The position numbers and the translations under genes are program-made. The notes beneath the pieces were generated by a model, which worked only from the letters and a program-made list of their open reading frames with translations, had not been told where the DNA came from and made no database searches. DNA of 64,000 nucleotides from Gnetum montanum (taxonomy: Eukaryota; Streptophyta; Gnetopsida; Gnetales; Gnetaceae), in the NCBI GenBank assembly GCA_015680685.1, contig MNCI01002038.1, positions 377,859 to 441,858 on the forward strand, read 5' to 3'. Shown here piece by piece: positions 1-10,586 of this stretch (its first letter is position 1; each line of letters starts with the position of its first letter).

Positions 1-470
1 ATGGGATATGGTATTACGTTTGTGGCAGCTCCATTATCCACGTGGACCCTATGTATTTTGAATTGGTTTACACGTATTTTTATGAACATAGGGCCCATTG
101 TTATCTCCCCTGTTTTCTTATCCACCTTGATGTTATCGTTATGAAAACTTAACGGTTTGGAAGTTGTCCCTTGGGGCGAGTACATTACCACATGAATCGA
201 AGGTTCATTTGGGGGTAAGTCCTCACTTACTGGGATCAACATTAACATGCGCACCAAAGCTTCACGATGTGTTTGCGATGTTAAAACTAAGTCATACAAG
301 CTTAATGAAGTATTCTTTTGTTTGAGTGCTTGCGTGACTTGTGTTAAGGCTGTTGCTAAGTCTCTACTATTGGGCGTGTTTTTATCGGTAGTGACTTGGT
401 CCATTGGGCCCAACAGTTTTATTTCATGCATCGTTTGTTTCTCATTTTGACCCGGGATTGTTGATTTAGA
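1..470 (-). pseudogene. Retrotransposon gag-protease linker and aspartic protease start (element 1)
   Basis: Reading from 470 down to 1 gives a linker rich in the pattern LxxALTQVxQALxxKN, then a segment resembling LSLYDLVLTSQTHREALVRM, then the protease. The active-site loop HVDNGAATNVIP is encoded at about 1-50, equivalent to the D-S/T/N-G-A motif of retroviral-type aspartic proteases that mature Gag-Pol. The same linker and protease order occurs at 18840-19640 and 55490-56480. The window edge cuts the domain just after the catalytic loop. Only part of this stretch is open in one frame, so it is a relic or carries sequencing errors. Confidence 0.7.
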
Positions 471-474
471 CATA

Positions 475-1049
475 TCCTATTTTCTGGATGGTTCGCCTTC
501 ATGTCCCATGTTTGGTTGACTGTTAGGTGGCATCATGGGTATTGCGTTAAGCGGAGTGGGTTTAGATGGCCCTACAGCTAACTATTGATGCTCCTTCTCC
601 AAGCGTTCCCATGTAAGCTTATCCGCTAAGCATTCTCATGTGTGGCGTGGGGGCACAGTTAATTTTGAGGCCTCAAGTTGCCTTGGGATTCGTACGACGT
701 ATGGAGTCGAGTGGGATTGCGATTAGACAGTCGGATGTGGTTGAGCAGAAGGTTGGCTGGGCACCCTGATGACGTAAGGACTGGGTTTACTTTGCGTTTG
801 GGAGGTGGAGGGTTGGAAATCATTAGGACCTTCGGGTGTCCTAACAACGTATGGGGTTGGTTTGGGCGGAGGTTGGATCTCCGCTATTGCGACTGTGGGT
901 GGTACTCAGACTATCAAAGGGGCAGGCCGAGTAGGAGGGGTTGGCAGAATTGAGGCAGTGACGGTAGGAGGTACACGCACCACGTATGGTTTTTCACGTG
1001 TCATGGTGTTGGAAGTCGCTACGGCAGAGGGTACGCGGACAACATATGG
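475..1049 (-). other. Degenerate gag C-terminal/linker region of element 1
   Basis: This lies between the zinc-finger-like gag segment and the protease linker. On the minus strand it encodes degenerate repeats of a V-R-(I/V)-P-P/T-type segment, like the PFVIRAPPRAS repeats of the element at 56877-57191. Reading frames are short. I see no separate gene. Confidence 0.4.
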
Positions 1050-3583
1050 CTACTGCAGGGTGTATGATGATTGAGGCATGGATGTTGATGCAGTAGGAGG
1101 AATACGTACTACAAATGGCTTGTTAGGAGTTTGTTGTTCATAGTCAGAGTAGACAGTGTTAACGCTCGACATTTCAGGTTCATTATCTAGGCAGATTTTG
1201 TTAATAACGTACGGTGCATCTTTGGTATTCATAGGATCTTTATACACTCCCATAGCCTGGTTCTGCGGTTGGACTGGGTTGGCCTCATCAAAATTGATTT
1301 GGCCCTTGTCAATCATTCGTTGTATATCTTGTTTCAGGATGAAACAGTAATCTGTGCCATGCCCATTACATTGGTGATAGTCGCAGAAGCGGTCCATCCT
1401 AAAACCTTTGGGTACTGGGGGCTCATCTGGCATTGCTAAGCTTGGGCTCTGAACCAGTTGATAGAACCGGTCATGTCTCTGGATAGCAGCAGGGGATAAC
1501 TATTTGTGTTTCATTAATCCAGCTTTCAGTAGTTGGTCAAATAGCTGGGATGGCTTCATAGGCAGTGGCGTATATTGGGAGGGTTCTTTTCTCTTAAGGT
1601 TTCTCGTACGGTTTTGTGTTGGGTTCTGCGATGATGATGATTCTGGTGCAGTCACGAGAGTAGGTTTAGTATAATTAGTGGGGGCCACTGGGGGTTTGTT
1701 TTGTTGTGCTACATTTGGTTGTTGTGTTTCCGCTATTGCCGCTATAGTTGCTTTAGCCTTTTCTTTATCCTTTTTACTATGTTGATTTTTAAAGGCTAGA
1801 TACGCAGGATCGTGGCTATTTTGAGCTTCCTCCTCTATATTTTTAATTTGTACAAAGGCTTGGTTAAGGTTACGCGTATTGAGGCAATATAGCTTAGATT
1901 TGAAAAAATCGTTAACAGCCCCCTTTAGAATGGTGAGCAGATATGTCTGTGGGATTGGCTTGTGTAGCTCATTGAGAGTGGCACTCCACCTTTGGATAAA
2001 TTTTTGTACAGGTTCCAGAGGTGCTTGTTTAACTTGTATAAGGCTGTCAAGTGTCGCTTTAGGTTTCAAGTTATACTTGAACCTAATCAAGAATTGATGT
2101 AACAGCTCTTCCAGGGAAAATATGGAATTTCTTGGCAAGGCTCGGTACCAATCAAGTGCTCTCCCCGCGAGGGACATAGGGAACACTCGCAAAATGGCAT
2201 GGGATCACGCCTGAAGTAATGCGCATTCTAGTCTAAATGTTATAAGGTGAGCATTGGGGTCTGTTTCCCTGTTATATTTAGTTAGTGTAGGCAATGATAT
2301 ACCTTTGAGCAAGGTTAGGGGCGGGACAAAAGGGCTGATGGGGTCATCGTGGTAAAAGTCCACTACCTTCAACTCTCCGTCAGCAGCCGTTTTAAGGCGT
2401 TTGATCTCGTCAGTTAGTTCTTGCATTAGTTTTTTAGCATCTGCCCAGTCTTGGGCACTAGGTGACATGGCAGCATGAGAATGTGGTACATTGTACAGAT
2501 TGGACTGTTGGATAGTAGGTTGGAAGGCTGAAAGCTGTGCGGTCGGCGGTTGTGCTTATGGAATATTTATAGCAGGTGGTACTAAGGGTGGCATATTGTA
2601 AGCGAGGGGTTGTTGCTATGGTTGCCCTTGAGGAATATTGGCTGGTGGAATCGTGTGCGGTGGCATGTTGTAGTGAGAGGGTAGATGTGGTTGAGCACCC
2701 ATCGTTGCCCATTGCCCGGTCATGTTTTGTGGAGGAACCCCCTGTTGGGTTACAGCGGTGGAAGGGGCTCCTTGCGTTTGGATGTGGGGGATATAGTGAG
2801 CGGACATAGATGCCAGTATCACATGTGGCATCTCGATCACTCGAGGTGGGAAGGTTGCTCCCACGTTATTGTGAGGGGGTGGTACTTGCGAGGATGGGCC
2901 TGCGACTGCAGCGGGGATGATAGCGAGAGGGAGCATACTGAATTACGGGTCAGTTGCAGGAGGAACATAAACAAGTGCGGATGTTTCTGGCGGAGGTATT
3001 TGTGCTTAGGTGAACCTAAGGGGTTGGAGGGGCATGATTTCCCCTGTGCTTGGATGAAACATGGGGTTGATATGGGTTTGTGGACTAAGGGTGTGATATG
3101 AGTCTTCATGTTTGGATTGGGCAGCAAAGTCATCCTCCTCTTCCAGTTGAGGATCTACTGCAGGCTGATCCTGAGATAGACTCCTTTGCAGGAGGAGTTG
3201 TGTGATGAGCTCAGAGTAAGGCTCCGGGATAGGGATGACATCGTACAGGGAAGGAATAAACTCTTGCCCTCCCCTGTAGAAGAGTTCGTACTACCTCTTG
3301 AATTCTATTTCGATTCAGTCCACGGCTAGGCCAGCTTTTATTTTCATGCATATGAAGTTGTATTGGTCTTGAGTTATAACGTTGGATGATGGGTTCCTCC
3401 CTTGCAACCTAAGGGACCGGCGAGGCNATTGGATGATGGGTTCCTCCCTTGCAACCTAAGGGACCGGCGAGGCCCCGCTGTGGGTTATGCCGCAGGCTGT
3501 TGGACTGCGGGCTGTTGAACAACCATGGTGCCTACGATGTTGGTGACCTGGGTGGTTGTAGCAGTGGTGTTTGCGGCGTTCAT
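1050..3583 (-). pseudogene. Retrotransposon gag polyprotein (element 1)
   Basis: Gag forms the particle that packages the element RNA. The start at 3583 (MNAANTT) is supported by alignment with the gag start at 16068. After it come a basic motif (PRRSLRLQ), a proline/glutamine-rich spacer (about 2480-3100), the segment FYHDDPISPFVPP (about 2350), and the plant retrotransposon gag domain MSLAGRALDWYRALPRNS at 2190-2100 running to about 1830. A lysine/proline-rich tail follows, then a C-terminal CDYHQCNGHGTDYC segment (about 1360-1390) that may be a degenerate zinc-binding region. Stops near 2200, 2540 and 2580 and a break near 1440-1500 split the frame. A 45-bp duplication around an N at 3427 repeats PRRSLRLQGRNPSSN within the coding region. 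Confidence 0.75.
3382..3473. other. 45-bp perfect duplication around a single N
   Basis: The 45 bases at 3382-3426 are repeated exactly at 3429-3473, separated by an N at 3427 and one base. Both copies encode the same gag N-terminal segment, which occurs once in the homologous gag at 16068. Perfect identity beside an unresolved base suggests two overlapping contig ends that were scaffolded instead of merged. Confidence 0.75.
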
Positions 3584-3639
3584 GATGACAAGTTGAGGAT
3601 GTGACACAATGTAGAGATGTGAAGTCAATGTGCTTAGTG

Positions 3640-4307
3640 TAGCATAAACCTACGTTGGCAGTGTACAACGTATACGCTTCAATGACCGGCATATGACAAC
3701 AGCGTATACAGCGTCTAGGTATGCAGCGTATAGTGTCAATGTAGAGAATCTACAGCATAAAGAGTAGAGCGTATACACTACGCAGCGTATACAGTGTAAG
3801 CGTGCAGCATAAACAGGGTTACAGCGTACAGAGTATATTGTATCTATACGGTAGCATAAACGAGTTTACAGCGTAGGATATTCAGCGTAAACTTAGCAGT
3901 GGCATATACAACGTGGACAGAGTCTTGTGTGCAGCGTAGACAAGGTCTACAGCGTAAAGTGGGCAGCGTGTGTATTATCAGCATAAACAGAGTTGTGTGT
4001 GTGCAGTGTAGACAAAGTCTGCAGCGTAAATCGTGCAGTGTATATGTGGCAGCATAGACGCTGGGAGTTCTGCAGACAGAGTCAGCGTATGGTTGACAGC
4101 GTAGACATTGGGAGACTTGCAAATGGTAGGGTTTGAATGGAGCAGTGTAGACGCTAAGCAGTGTAGACGCTGGATAGTTTGCTGACTGGGTTTTAAACTG
4201 AGCAGCGTAAACGTTGGGAGGTTTTCGGGAGGAATCAACGTATGGTCGACAGCGTAAACACCCAACAGTGTAAACGCTAGGAAGCTTGCAGGTAAGGTTT
4301 TAGGCAG
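3640..4307. repeat. Degenerate AGCGTAAAC/AGCGTATAC motif array in leader of element 1
   Basis: A short motif recurs roughly every 15-40 bases on the plus strand, mostly as cagcgtaaac, cagcgtatac, cagtgtagac or cagcataaac. The variants differ mainly at the CpG (cg to tg or ca) and the last three bases. It lies between the gag start and the PBS, in the transcribed leader. The same core continues in the LTR at 4500-5475. It is not a constant-length tandem repeat. Confidence 0.85.
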
Positions 4308-4327
4308 AGGCCCTCCTTCTAGCACCA
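4308..4327 (-). other. Primer-binding site of element 1
   Basis: The minus strand reads TGGTGCTAGAAGGAGGGCCT five bases after the putative LTR end. Closely related sequences follow the 5' LTRs at 15806-15830 and at 59636-59661, which supports a family PBS starting with TGG to pair with a tRNA CCA end. It is not the initiator-Met type (TGGTATCAGAGC). I could not assign the priming tRNA. Confidence 0.7.
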
Positions 4328-4906
4328 ATTGCTGTACCATCAGAAATCGTCGGTCTCCAGCTGGAAGGAAACAGAGACCATCAGATCACCGGACATGCAT
4401 AGATGACCCTACCTTCGCCTGAGGATGAGCTGGAATGAATGAAGGCAAAGTACCTTGGGTGGTCCGCACACGTATCAGACAAGAATTTCCCCAAACGTAC
4501 ACCGAAGTGCAATACGCTGGGTTATATGTAAACAGCATAACAAGCGTAAACAGCGTAACTGGTGCGAATAGAGCGTAAACATAAACGAGAGTAAACAGAA
4601 TACATGCAACAATTAATGCAAACTGTAAACGATTTTAGGAAGAAAATGTAACAATGGCATTTCAAAATGAGAGTACAATGCATCGGTCTAACGTAGTTGT
4701 GACTGGGACACAAGGTGGACGAAAAGCCCCAGTGAACGCAAGGATGACTGTGGGCTGGTTCACACTGTAAGCATAGCGTAAAAGTTGTATGCTTAGCGTA
4801 CAGGTTTCTCCAGCGTATAAGGTTCTCTACTCTATTTCTCAGCGTCTTTGCTCTGGTTTTTGCTCTAGAATTTGCCAACCGACCTGGATCTAGTGAAAAA
4901 TTGGGG

Positions 4907-4914
4907 CTTTTATA
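4907..4914 (-). promoter_or_regulatory. Putative LTR TATA box (element 1)
   Basis: TATAAAAG on the minus strand, between the U3 motif array and the R/U5 part of the LTR. This is the expected position for an LTR promoter. No experimental evidence. Confidence 0.5.
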
Positions 4915-4979
4915 CAGGTTTTGACGTTAAACTTGGGTTGGGTGACAGATGGCGTGTTGACCGGGTGCAAAAGTGTAAA

Positions 4980-5475
4980 ATTTATAAGTGTACAATATGT
5001 TACATTTACTGGGCGTATACGTTGAGTGTATACGCTGTATCAGGTGAGCGTAGACTCTGGGCATATACATTGGGCATATACGCTGGATGTGCTGGGCGTA
5101 TGTGAACTTGGGCGTGGATGTTGTGGGCGCTAGGAGTATATGCTGGGCATATACGCTAATGGTGTCTTGGACGTATATGCCGTGGTGTATAATGATGGTT
5201 GCTGCCTTGTACCAAGTCTTGTTCTGCAGTGCTGTTTCCATGTCATCTTCGGGGATTGCATGTCAGGCGTATGCATTAGTCGTACAAGTTGGACGTACTT
5301 GTGGGGAGTGTATGTTGGTCATGCACGCTGGGCGTATACGCTGGACATATACGCAGTGAACTTCAGGCGTATACGCTAAGAATGTCAAGCGTATATGCTA
5401 GGCGTATACGCTGTGGATGTCGGACGTATACGCTGTGGATGTGAACTTGAGCGTATACGCTGGGTGTATATGCTG
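4980..5475. repeat. GCGTATACGC palindrome array upstream of the TATA box
   Basis: At least eight copies of GCGTATACGC or one- to two-base variants lie between 5330 and 5475, with more scattered back to 4980. The decamer is self-complementary, and flanking bases often extend it to AGCGTATACGCT. Spacer lengths vary, so this is a cluster of sites and not a minisatellite with a fixed unit. It occupies the U3 position relative to the minus-strand TATA box at 4907-4914. Confidence 0.85.
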
Positions 5476-7151
5476 GGAATGCATACTTAGTGAAGTTAAA
5501 TATATGATCTCTGAAGTTTCCATGTTTGATACCAGATGTAGTCGTGGTCGTCTGCAGGTCGCAGTGACCTGCTTCATGTTGGAAAAGTACTAAGCTCGAA
5601 ATTTTGTAGTATTTCAGTTGGGTATTTTTCAAACCAAGAAAAGACTGAAAGGATGAAAAGGGTGTGACTTCAAGGGGATTTAATGCATTTGTGCTGGCCA
5701 TTCTCTTAGGTGCTTGGATGCTTTTTCTTGGGTTTTCCACCATTCTGACATTGTTCAAAAATCAGGAAGCCAAGTGAATAAAAATAAGTCTTTGCATGGT
5801 GTGGTTCTCACGCAAAAAAAAAAGGAAAGAAGAAAAAAAGTGAGAATTTAAAGCACACCCCTTAGACATAATAAAGCAATATGGGTTACAAGAACTGGTT
5901 ATGGAACTAGAAAGACATGTTACCCATGCCTAAAGGTTTCCTCTAACTAAGGCCCTTTCTCACTTCCTACTTCTCCATCTCACTCTCCTTAGAATGGTGG
6001 TGACTCTTTGTGGAAGCAGTCTTGTTGCTTCAAGTGGATGGATTGGTCAAGTGTGTTGATGCAAGGTCATTGGATGTGATTTGTTTGAGTCTGTATTTGG
6101 GATGAGTTCTACTTAATCACGTTAACCATAAAATACACAAGTGACTTTACACAACCTTGTTCTTGGGATTCCATTCCATTCTCTCCTCTCCATCTTTCTT
6201 CCCATTTTCCACCTCATTTCTGATTTTATCATTAGTCTATTCTGGGTTGATGCATTTTTTTTTGGTGAATTCTTGTGGGTAAGTTTTTAACTCTTGCTTC
6301 CAAATGACATTCCTAGAGCCTATGGACTCTTTGGTTTATGGGTTTGTCGGGGCATAAAAGGCATGAGCCTACTTTGGGGAGGACCCACTGGCATTTCTTA
6401 TTAGTGCAATTGTTAACTTTGTTCCCTTAAACATTTCCTACAATCAATCATTTCTTGTTTCATCCCTATCCATGACATCCATTTTATTGACGTTGCCATT
6501 GATATTTTTTCCCATCTTTCTTGTTCCTCATATTTTTCCATCTTATAGCTACCGGAGGTTCGCTCTTATGTGTGGGGGCCCTAGCACAAATTTTTCAATT
6601 TTCTCCATTTTAATATTTGCCTAACCCCTATACCTTGGGTAGTCACCTGTGATAAATCTCCGAACTAGTTTCTGCCATAACCACAACTCAGCTAATGCGC
6701 TTCATATCGAGGCAAGGTATCAACTGCATTATGATTTATCTATCCTTGCTCATTTGTAACTATGTTGTGTGTGTAGATGGCGATCATATAAACAATGGAC
6801 TGGGCTTGGAGGAAGTACTCAGGATGGATCGAAACTAGAGCATTTATGAAAGGAGAAAGTCTAGTGGTGTGGCTATGGATAAACAACAAAAGGTACAATC
6901 TTAGCATTGGCGGCAACACGCTTCATTTTCTTTCTCTCTCTTTCACTACAAGTTGCCAAATAAAGGCTTGGATGTCATTTATGTACAAGTGTTCACCAAA
7001 ATGGTCATGAACACTAATGTTGTAATATGCTTATTGATCCGTTCACTGGGCACGTTGAGTCTATCATCCCATTCCACTGTTAGTTGTCAATTAGTCAATA
7101 ATCCCATACCTTCCTAATATTTTGTAAGGAACTCGAGGATGAGTTTTCATT

Positions 7152-7165
7152 CAGTGGTGGGGGTA
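7152..7165 (+). other. Polypurine tract of element D
   Basis: A purine-rich run, cagtggtgggggta, ends directly at the TGATGAG LTR start. The complementary form (tacccccac...) abuts the LTRs ending at 11390 and 62722. This position primes plus-strand DNA synthesis in LTR elements. Confidence 0.7.
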
Positions 7166-8022
7166 TGATGAGAGTGGTTACTCTAGCAATTTATTCTCAC
7201 TATTAGAGTGGCAATTTCTCTAAAATTAGGGTGGCAATTTCTCTAAAATTAGAATGGCAGTTTTTCTAATTATTAGAGTAGTTTCTCCCAAGCCTATAAA
7301 TATAATGCCTAGATGCACAATTTAGGGAAGAAGCCTTAGGAGGAGAATCTGGGAAGGAAATCTTTCAAGGGAAGTCTTTTAGGAGTCAAGTTAGAGTATT
7401 TTCCAAGTGCCCACAGTAGGAGGTCTAAGTGTGGATGGATCTTTATTCGAGCATTGTGTACCTGAGCACACCTTATGTACAACAATAAAGACGAGCTCTT
7501 GGATTCATCCTTACAGCACTTGAGATTTGTTTTTTTACTCATTTTCTTTATTTTATTTTATTATTTTATTTTATTTTATGCACTTTACATTTCTGTTATT
7601 AGCACACACAATACAATCACTTCGAGCATGTGTGTAACACTTGGTAACCTAGTAACGATTAGCGTTTGATAATCCCAATAGTGTTGCGTTGGTTCAAGAT
7701 GTGTATGGCAAGTGAGAATGGATACTGGTGTTAGGATTATTTTAAAGCCTAGTTAATCAATAGTTAAGTTAAATTAGTCACTTAGTTATCTCTCTCTCTC
7801 CTCCCTTATTAGCAACAGGACATAAAAGCTATAAAAATCATATGCCTCACTTACTTAACCATACAATCGTGACATATAAGTAAGTTTGGGAAGACAATGA
7901 TCAACCAACCCGTCCTTGTTCCACAAAGGCACATAGGCACTTAGTCCTTGGAATTCGACCAGATCATGCATAAAACGCTTGTATTCATATGGTTGAGTGT
8001 AGGGGTACCTCGCTGCTCATCA
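7166..8022 (+). repeat. 3' LTR of Athila-like element D
   Basis: It starts TGATGAG and ends CTCATCA, an inverted terminal repeat shared with the LTRs at 10587-11390, 30807-31598 and 61947-62722. A TATA-like sequence (cctataaatataat) lies near 7290-7305. Three direct repeats of the type agtggcaatttctctaaaatta occupy 7205-7275. The gatatcgcgta palindrome of its relatives is not evident. The 3' half (for example aagtgcctatgtgcctttgtgg on the complement) matches the LTR at 61947-62722 closely. Confidence 0.8.
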
Positions 8023-9580
8023 CAATTCTTGTAGAAATTTTTTTCTAAGTGTTGGGACTATGCTCTCCACTACCTTAGAGCATAGTCAGCCTTTGATGGA
8101 GAGCATAGTTAGCACAAAAGCCAACTTTTGTAATTTTGTCTAAGTATTAGCACAAAGCCAATTGCAGCAAATTTTTTCTGTGTGTTGGGACTACACTCTT
8201 CAATACCCCAAAGCATGGTTAGCTTCTCGTGGAGAGCGTAGTCAGCATGAAGGCTCAGTTTTCATAGATTATTTCCAAGTGTTGAGACTATGCTCTTTCC
8301 CAACCCATAGCGTAGTCAAGCATAGTCAACTAGAAGCCAATTTCTATACGTTTCGATAAGTACTAGGACTATGCTCACCCCCAGTCAAGAGTGTAGTCAA
8401 CCTCTAGTGGAGAGCATATTCAACACATGACCAGTTTTTTGCAAATTTTTCTAAGTATGGGACTATGCTCTCCCCTAGTCCAAAGCATAGTCAAGTTTAG
8501 TTAGCCAAAACAGCCTCTAGAGACCTCTACAATGTAGCACCAACACTCAGCTAAGCTCCAACTCACCTTTGGCAAGCATAGTTAGCAAAATGCATCTTTT
8601 TTGTATTCCATTTTATCCCTAAAATTGTAACTATGCTCAACCCCATGCAATATAGTGAAGAGTGTAGTCTTAGAGCGTAGTCTTCAAAATTTCACTTTTA
8701 GGTACCTTGCAGTCCTCTTGGCACATGCACATGCAGTTGGTAGTGTAGTCATAGTCTTGCAGTCTCACAGAGTTTGGTAGAGCACAATAAAGCACAACAC
8801 CACTAGCCTAGTGAAGAGTGTAGTTTGGTGACGGTGTAGTCTCAACTATCTCCCTTGCCACATGGCAGCCATCCCACATTTCATGCTAAACCTAACCCTA
8901 TAAATTACTCCTACCCTCAACATTTTCAGGGTTGGAAAACTTGAGAATTAGCAAATCGAAGACTTAGCAAACCTAAGGAGTGCTTGAGAGAGAACCAAGG
9001 CATATCGATGAAGTTACAAACCATCACAACCCAATGCAATCCACTAGAACATTACAGCCAATGATACATCGCAACAACAAACTAGGTAGGCACAAACACC
9101 TTGGAGAAATGCTAGTCTTTGTAGCTAGAAACCCTTGATACTGTGACTACGTTGTCCATTGCACCTATTTTACACCATGTACCTTCTAACCCCATTTGGG
9201 GTGGTGTTCTTCTTCTCTCTCTCTCTCTTTGCATTTTTAGCATTTCATTTGCACTTTTCTATATTTCATCGTATAGCTATGCCTACAAGTATGCTTGGGC
9301 AATGGTCTCCACATGTTGACACCCTCATTTTCACTGAAAAACTTGACTACGCTCAACACCGTTAACACTATTAACACCATTTGAACACTTACCACAATTT
9401 CACATCAACATCGCAGCTAACCACGCTACACCTAATTACATCCAGTAAGTCCTTGTTTGATTGACAAGACCATTCAGGGCATCCCATCTCCACCTCCAGT
9501 AGGCCCTAGTGTAGATTTAGGGTTAGGCTGTGCACCTATCAACCTTGATGTTCCAATCGCCAACATTTTCAGTTGCTACA
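8023..9580 (+). repeat. LTR of a second Tat-like family (element 4), plus orientation
   Basis: The left part matches, in reverse complement, the LTRs at 50698-52340 and 59662-61314 (tttctaagtgttgggactatgctc). The right end matches the LTR ends at 15655-15805 and 26510-26663 (aagtcc...gattgacaagaccattcagggca). A TATA box (tataaatt) lies at 8899-8906. About 60-100 bases of the 5' LTR end are missing, where element D inserted. No PBS or gag follows, so it may be a solo LTR or the 3' LTR of a truncated element. The copia sequence resumes at 9581. Confidence 0.65.
8040..8850. repeat. ACTATGCTC/GAGCATAGTC motif array in LTR of element 4
   Basis: Recurrent gactatgctc and its complement gagcatagtc (also gagcgtagtc and gagtgtagtc) occur in facing pairs separated by short spacers across the U3 region, ending about 50-100 bp before the TATA box at 8899. 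The same motif family fills the U3 of the LTRs at 50698 and 59662. CpG-containing versions such as agagcgtagtc at 8690 suggest an ancestral AGCGTAGTC. Confidence 0.85.
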
Positions 9581-10586
9581 CCATTGACTTCACAACCTTA
9601 AGATGGTCTGGTCACATAAGAAAACTATCCACTTGGTTTGAAAATAAAATTCTAATTGTTGAAGCTGAGCCACTTACTTATGATAAAGTGTTTACATCTC
9701 TTTATCATAAATAATGGAAGTAAGCAATGGATGATGAAATGTCTGCTATTTATAAGAATAAGACATGGAAATTGGTTGAACTTCCATCTAATAGAAAACT
9801 AATTGGATGTAGGTGGATGTTCAAAATTAAATTTGGTGACTAGTTTAAAGCATGTCTTGTTGCTAAGGATTATTCCCAAAAGAAGGGAATTGATTATGAT
9901 AAAATCTTCTTCCCTATGGTAAAATTAACATCCATTAAATCATTGTTATCAATAGCAACAAATTATGATCTAGAACTTGAATAAATGGATGTAAAAATTG
10001 CTTTCCTCAATGGTGATCTTGAGGAGGAAATATATATGCTTCAACCTAAAGGGTATGAAGTGAAAGGAAAATAGCATATGGTGTGTGAATTGTTAAGATC
10101 ATTGTATGGGCTCAAACAAGCACTAAGGATGTGGAATAAAAACTTTAATGAACACATGTTAAATCTTGTCTTCATTAGAAGTTAGGAAGACTCTACTTAT
10201 ATGTCAAAAATAAAAATGAAAAACTCTTAATTTTATTGCTATATGTTGATGACATGTTAATATCAAGAAGTAACATAGATGAAAATAAAAAGTTGAAACA
10301 ACTTCTTTCTTCTCGATTTGAGATGAAAGATCTTGGTGCTATTAAAAACATTTTGGGCATGAAAATTAAAAACAAATAGGGGTAATAACAAACTTTGGGT
10401 TGGAAAATCTACATATGTGCAAAATATTTTAAAAATATATAATATGTAAGATTGTAAGCCTATGGCAATACCTTGTCAAACTAGGATGAAACTCTTAATT
10501 AAACAATGCCCCAAGACAGATGATGAAAAAGAGCTCATGATAAAAATCCCATATCCTAGTGCTATCGATACTTTGATGTTTGTAAT
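9581..10586 (+). pseudogene. Ty1/copia reverse transcriptase fragment (first part)
   Basis: From about 9656 the plus strand encodes a copia polyprotein RT domain: AMDDEMSAIYKNKTWKLVEL, a CRWMFKIK segment, DVKIAFLNGDLEEEIYMLQP, then SLYGLKQALRMWN, the hallmark order of the copia RT family. The catalytic YVDD box is present only in a shifted frame (about 10230). Several stops and frameshifts interrupt it. The sequence stops at 10586 within the downstream segment (SAIDTLMFV) and resumes at 31599, because a 21-kb element with a GTAAT duplication was inserted. The 5' part of this copia element is not in the window. Confidence 0.85.
10582..10586 (+). other. Target-site duplication GTAAT, left copy
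   Basis: GTAAT precedes the LTR at 10587, and the same five bases follow the LTR at 31599-31603. Five bases is the usual Ty3/gypsy duplication. The copia reading resumes across the pair, which confirms a single insertion event. Confidence 0.85.

Larger units (their letters stand above)
1..5576 (-). mobile_element. Tat-like Ty3/gypsy LTR retrotransposon, 5' part (element 1)
   Basis: Read on the minus strand, this holds in order a 5' LTR (about 5576 to 4333), a primer-binding site (4327-4308), an untranslated leader, gag (3583 to about 1050) and the beginning of protease at the window edge. RT, RNase H and the 3' LTR would lie left of position 1. Gag and protease are clearly homologous to those of the elements at 14256-26663 and 50698-61314, and all three share the PBS type. 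The right boundary is inferred from a TTCA end at 5576 (minus strand TGAA, as in the two related elements); no target duplication can be checked because the other end is missing. It probably sits inside the Athila-like element whose 3' end follows at 5577-8022. Confidence 0.75.
4333..5576 (-). repeat. 5' LTR of element 1
   Basis: The boundaries are inferred: the plus strand starts TGTACC after the PBS and ends TTCA at 5576, so the minus strand reads TGAAG...TACA. A minus-strand TATA box (TATAAAAG) lies at 4914-4907. Upstream of it in the minus direction, at 4980-5475, is a dense array of GCGTATACGC palindromes. Another array of AGCGTAAAC-type motifs lies downstream at about 4520-4850. The partner LTR is outside the window, so the length of about 1244 bp is provisional. 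Confidence 0.5.
5577..8022 (+). mobile_element. Athila-like Ty3/gypsy element, 3' end (element D)
   Basis: From about 5870 onward this is the reverse complement of the minus-strand Athila-like copy at 61947-64000. Shared landmarks include the stretch around the phrase gtgggtcctccccaaagcagg (complement near 6370-6395; also at 63490 and 27619). It ends with a polypurine tract and a 3' LTR at 7166-8022. No coding domain is recognisable; the short ORFs near 6800-7010 look non-coding. The 5' part is absent, probably displaced left of the window by insertion of element 1. For 5577-5870 I see no assignable feature beyond an A-rich run at 5813-5840. Confidence 0.65.

Noticed and set aside
678-1074. 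Plus-strand glycine-rich ORFs
   Set aside because: Shadows of the minus-strand proline-rich gag tail of element 1.
3640-5475. CRISPR-like or telomere-like repeat array
   Set aside because: Motif is about 10 bp, spacing irregular, sites degenerate and in both orientations, within an LTR and leader of a plant retrotransposon.
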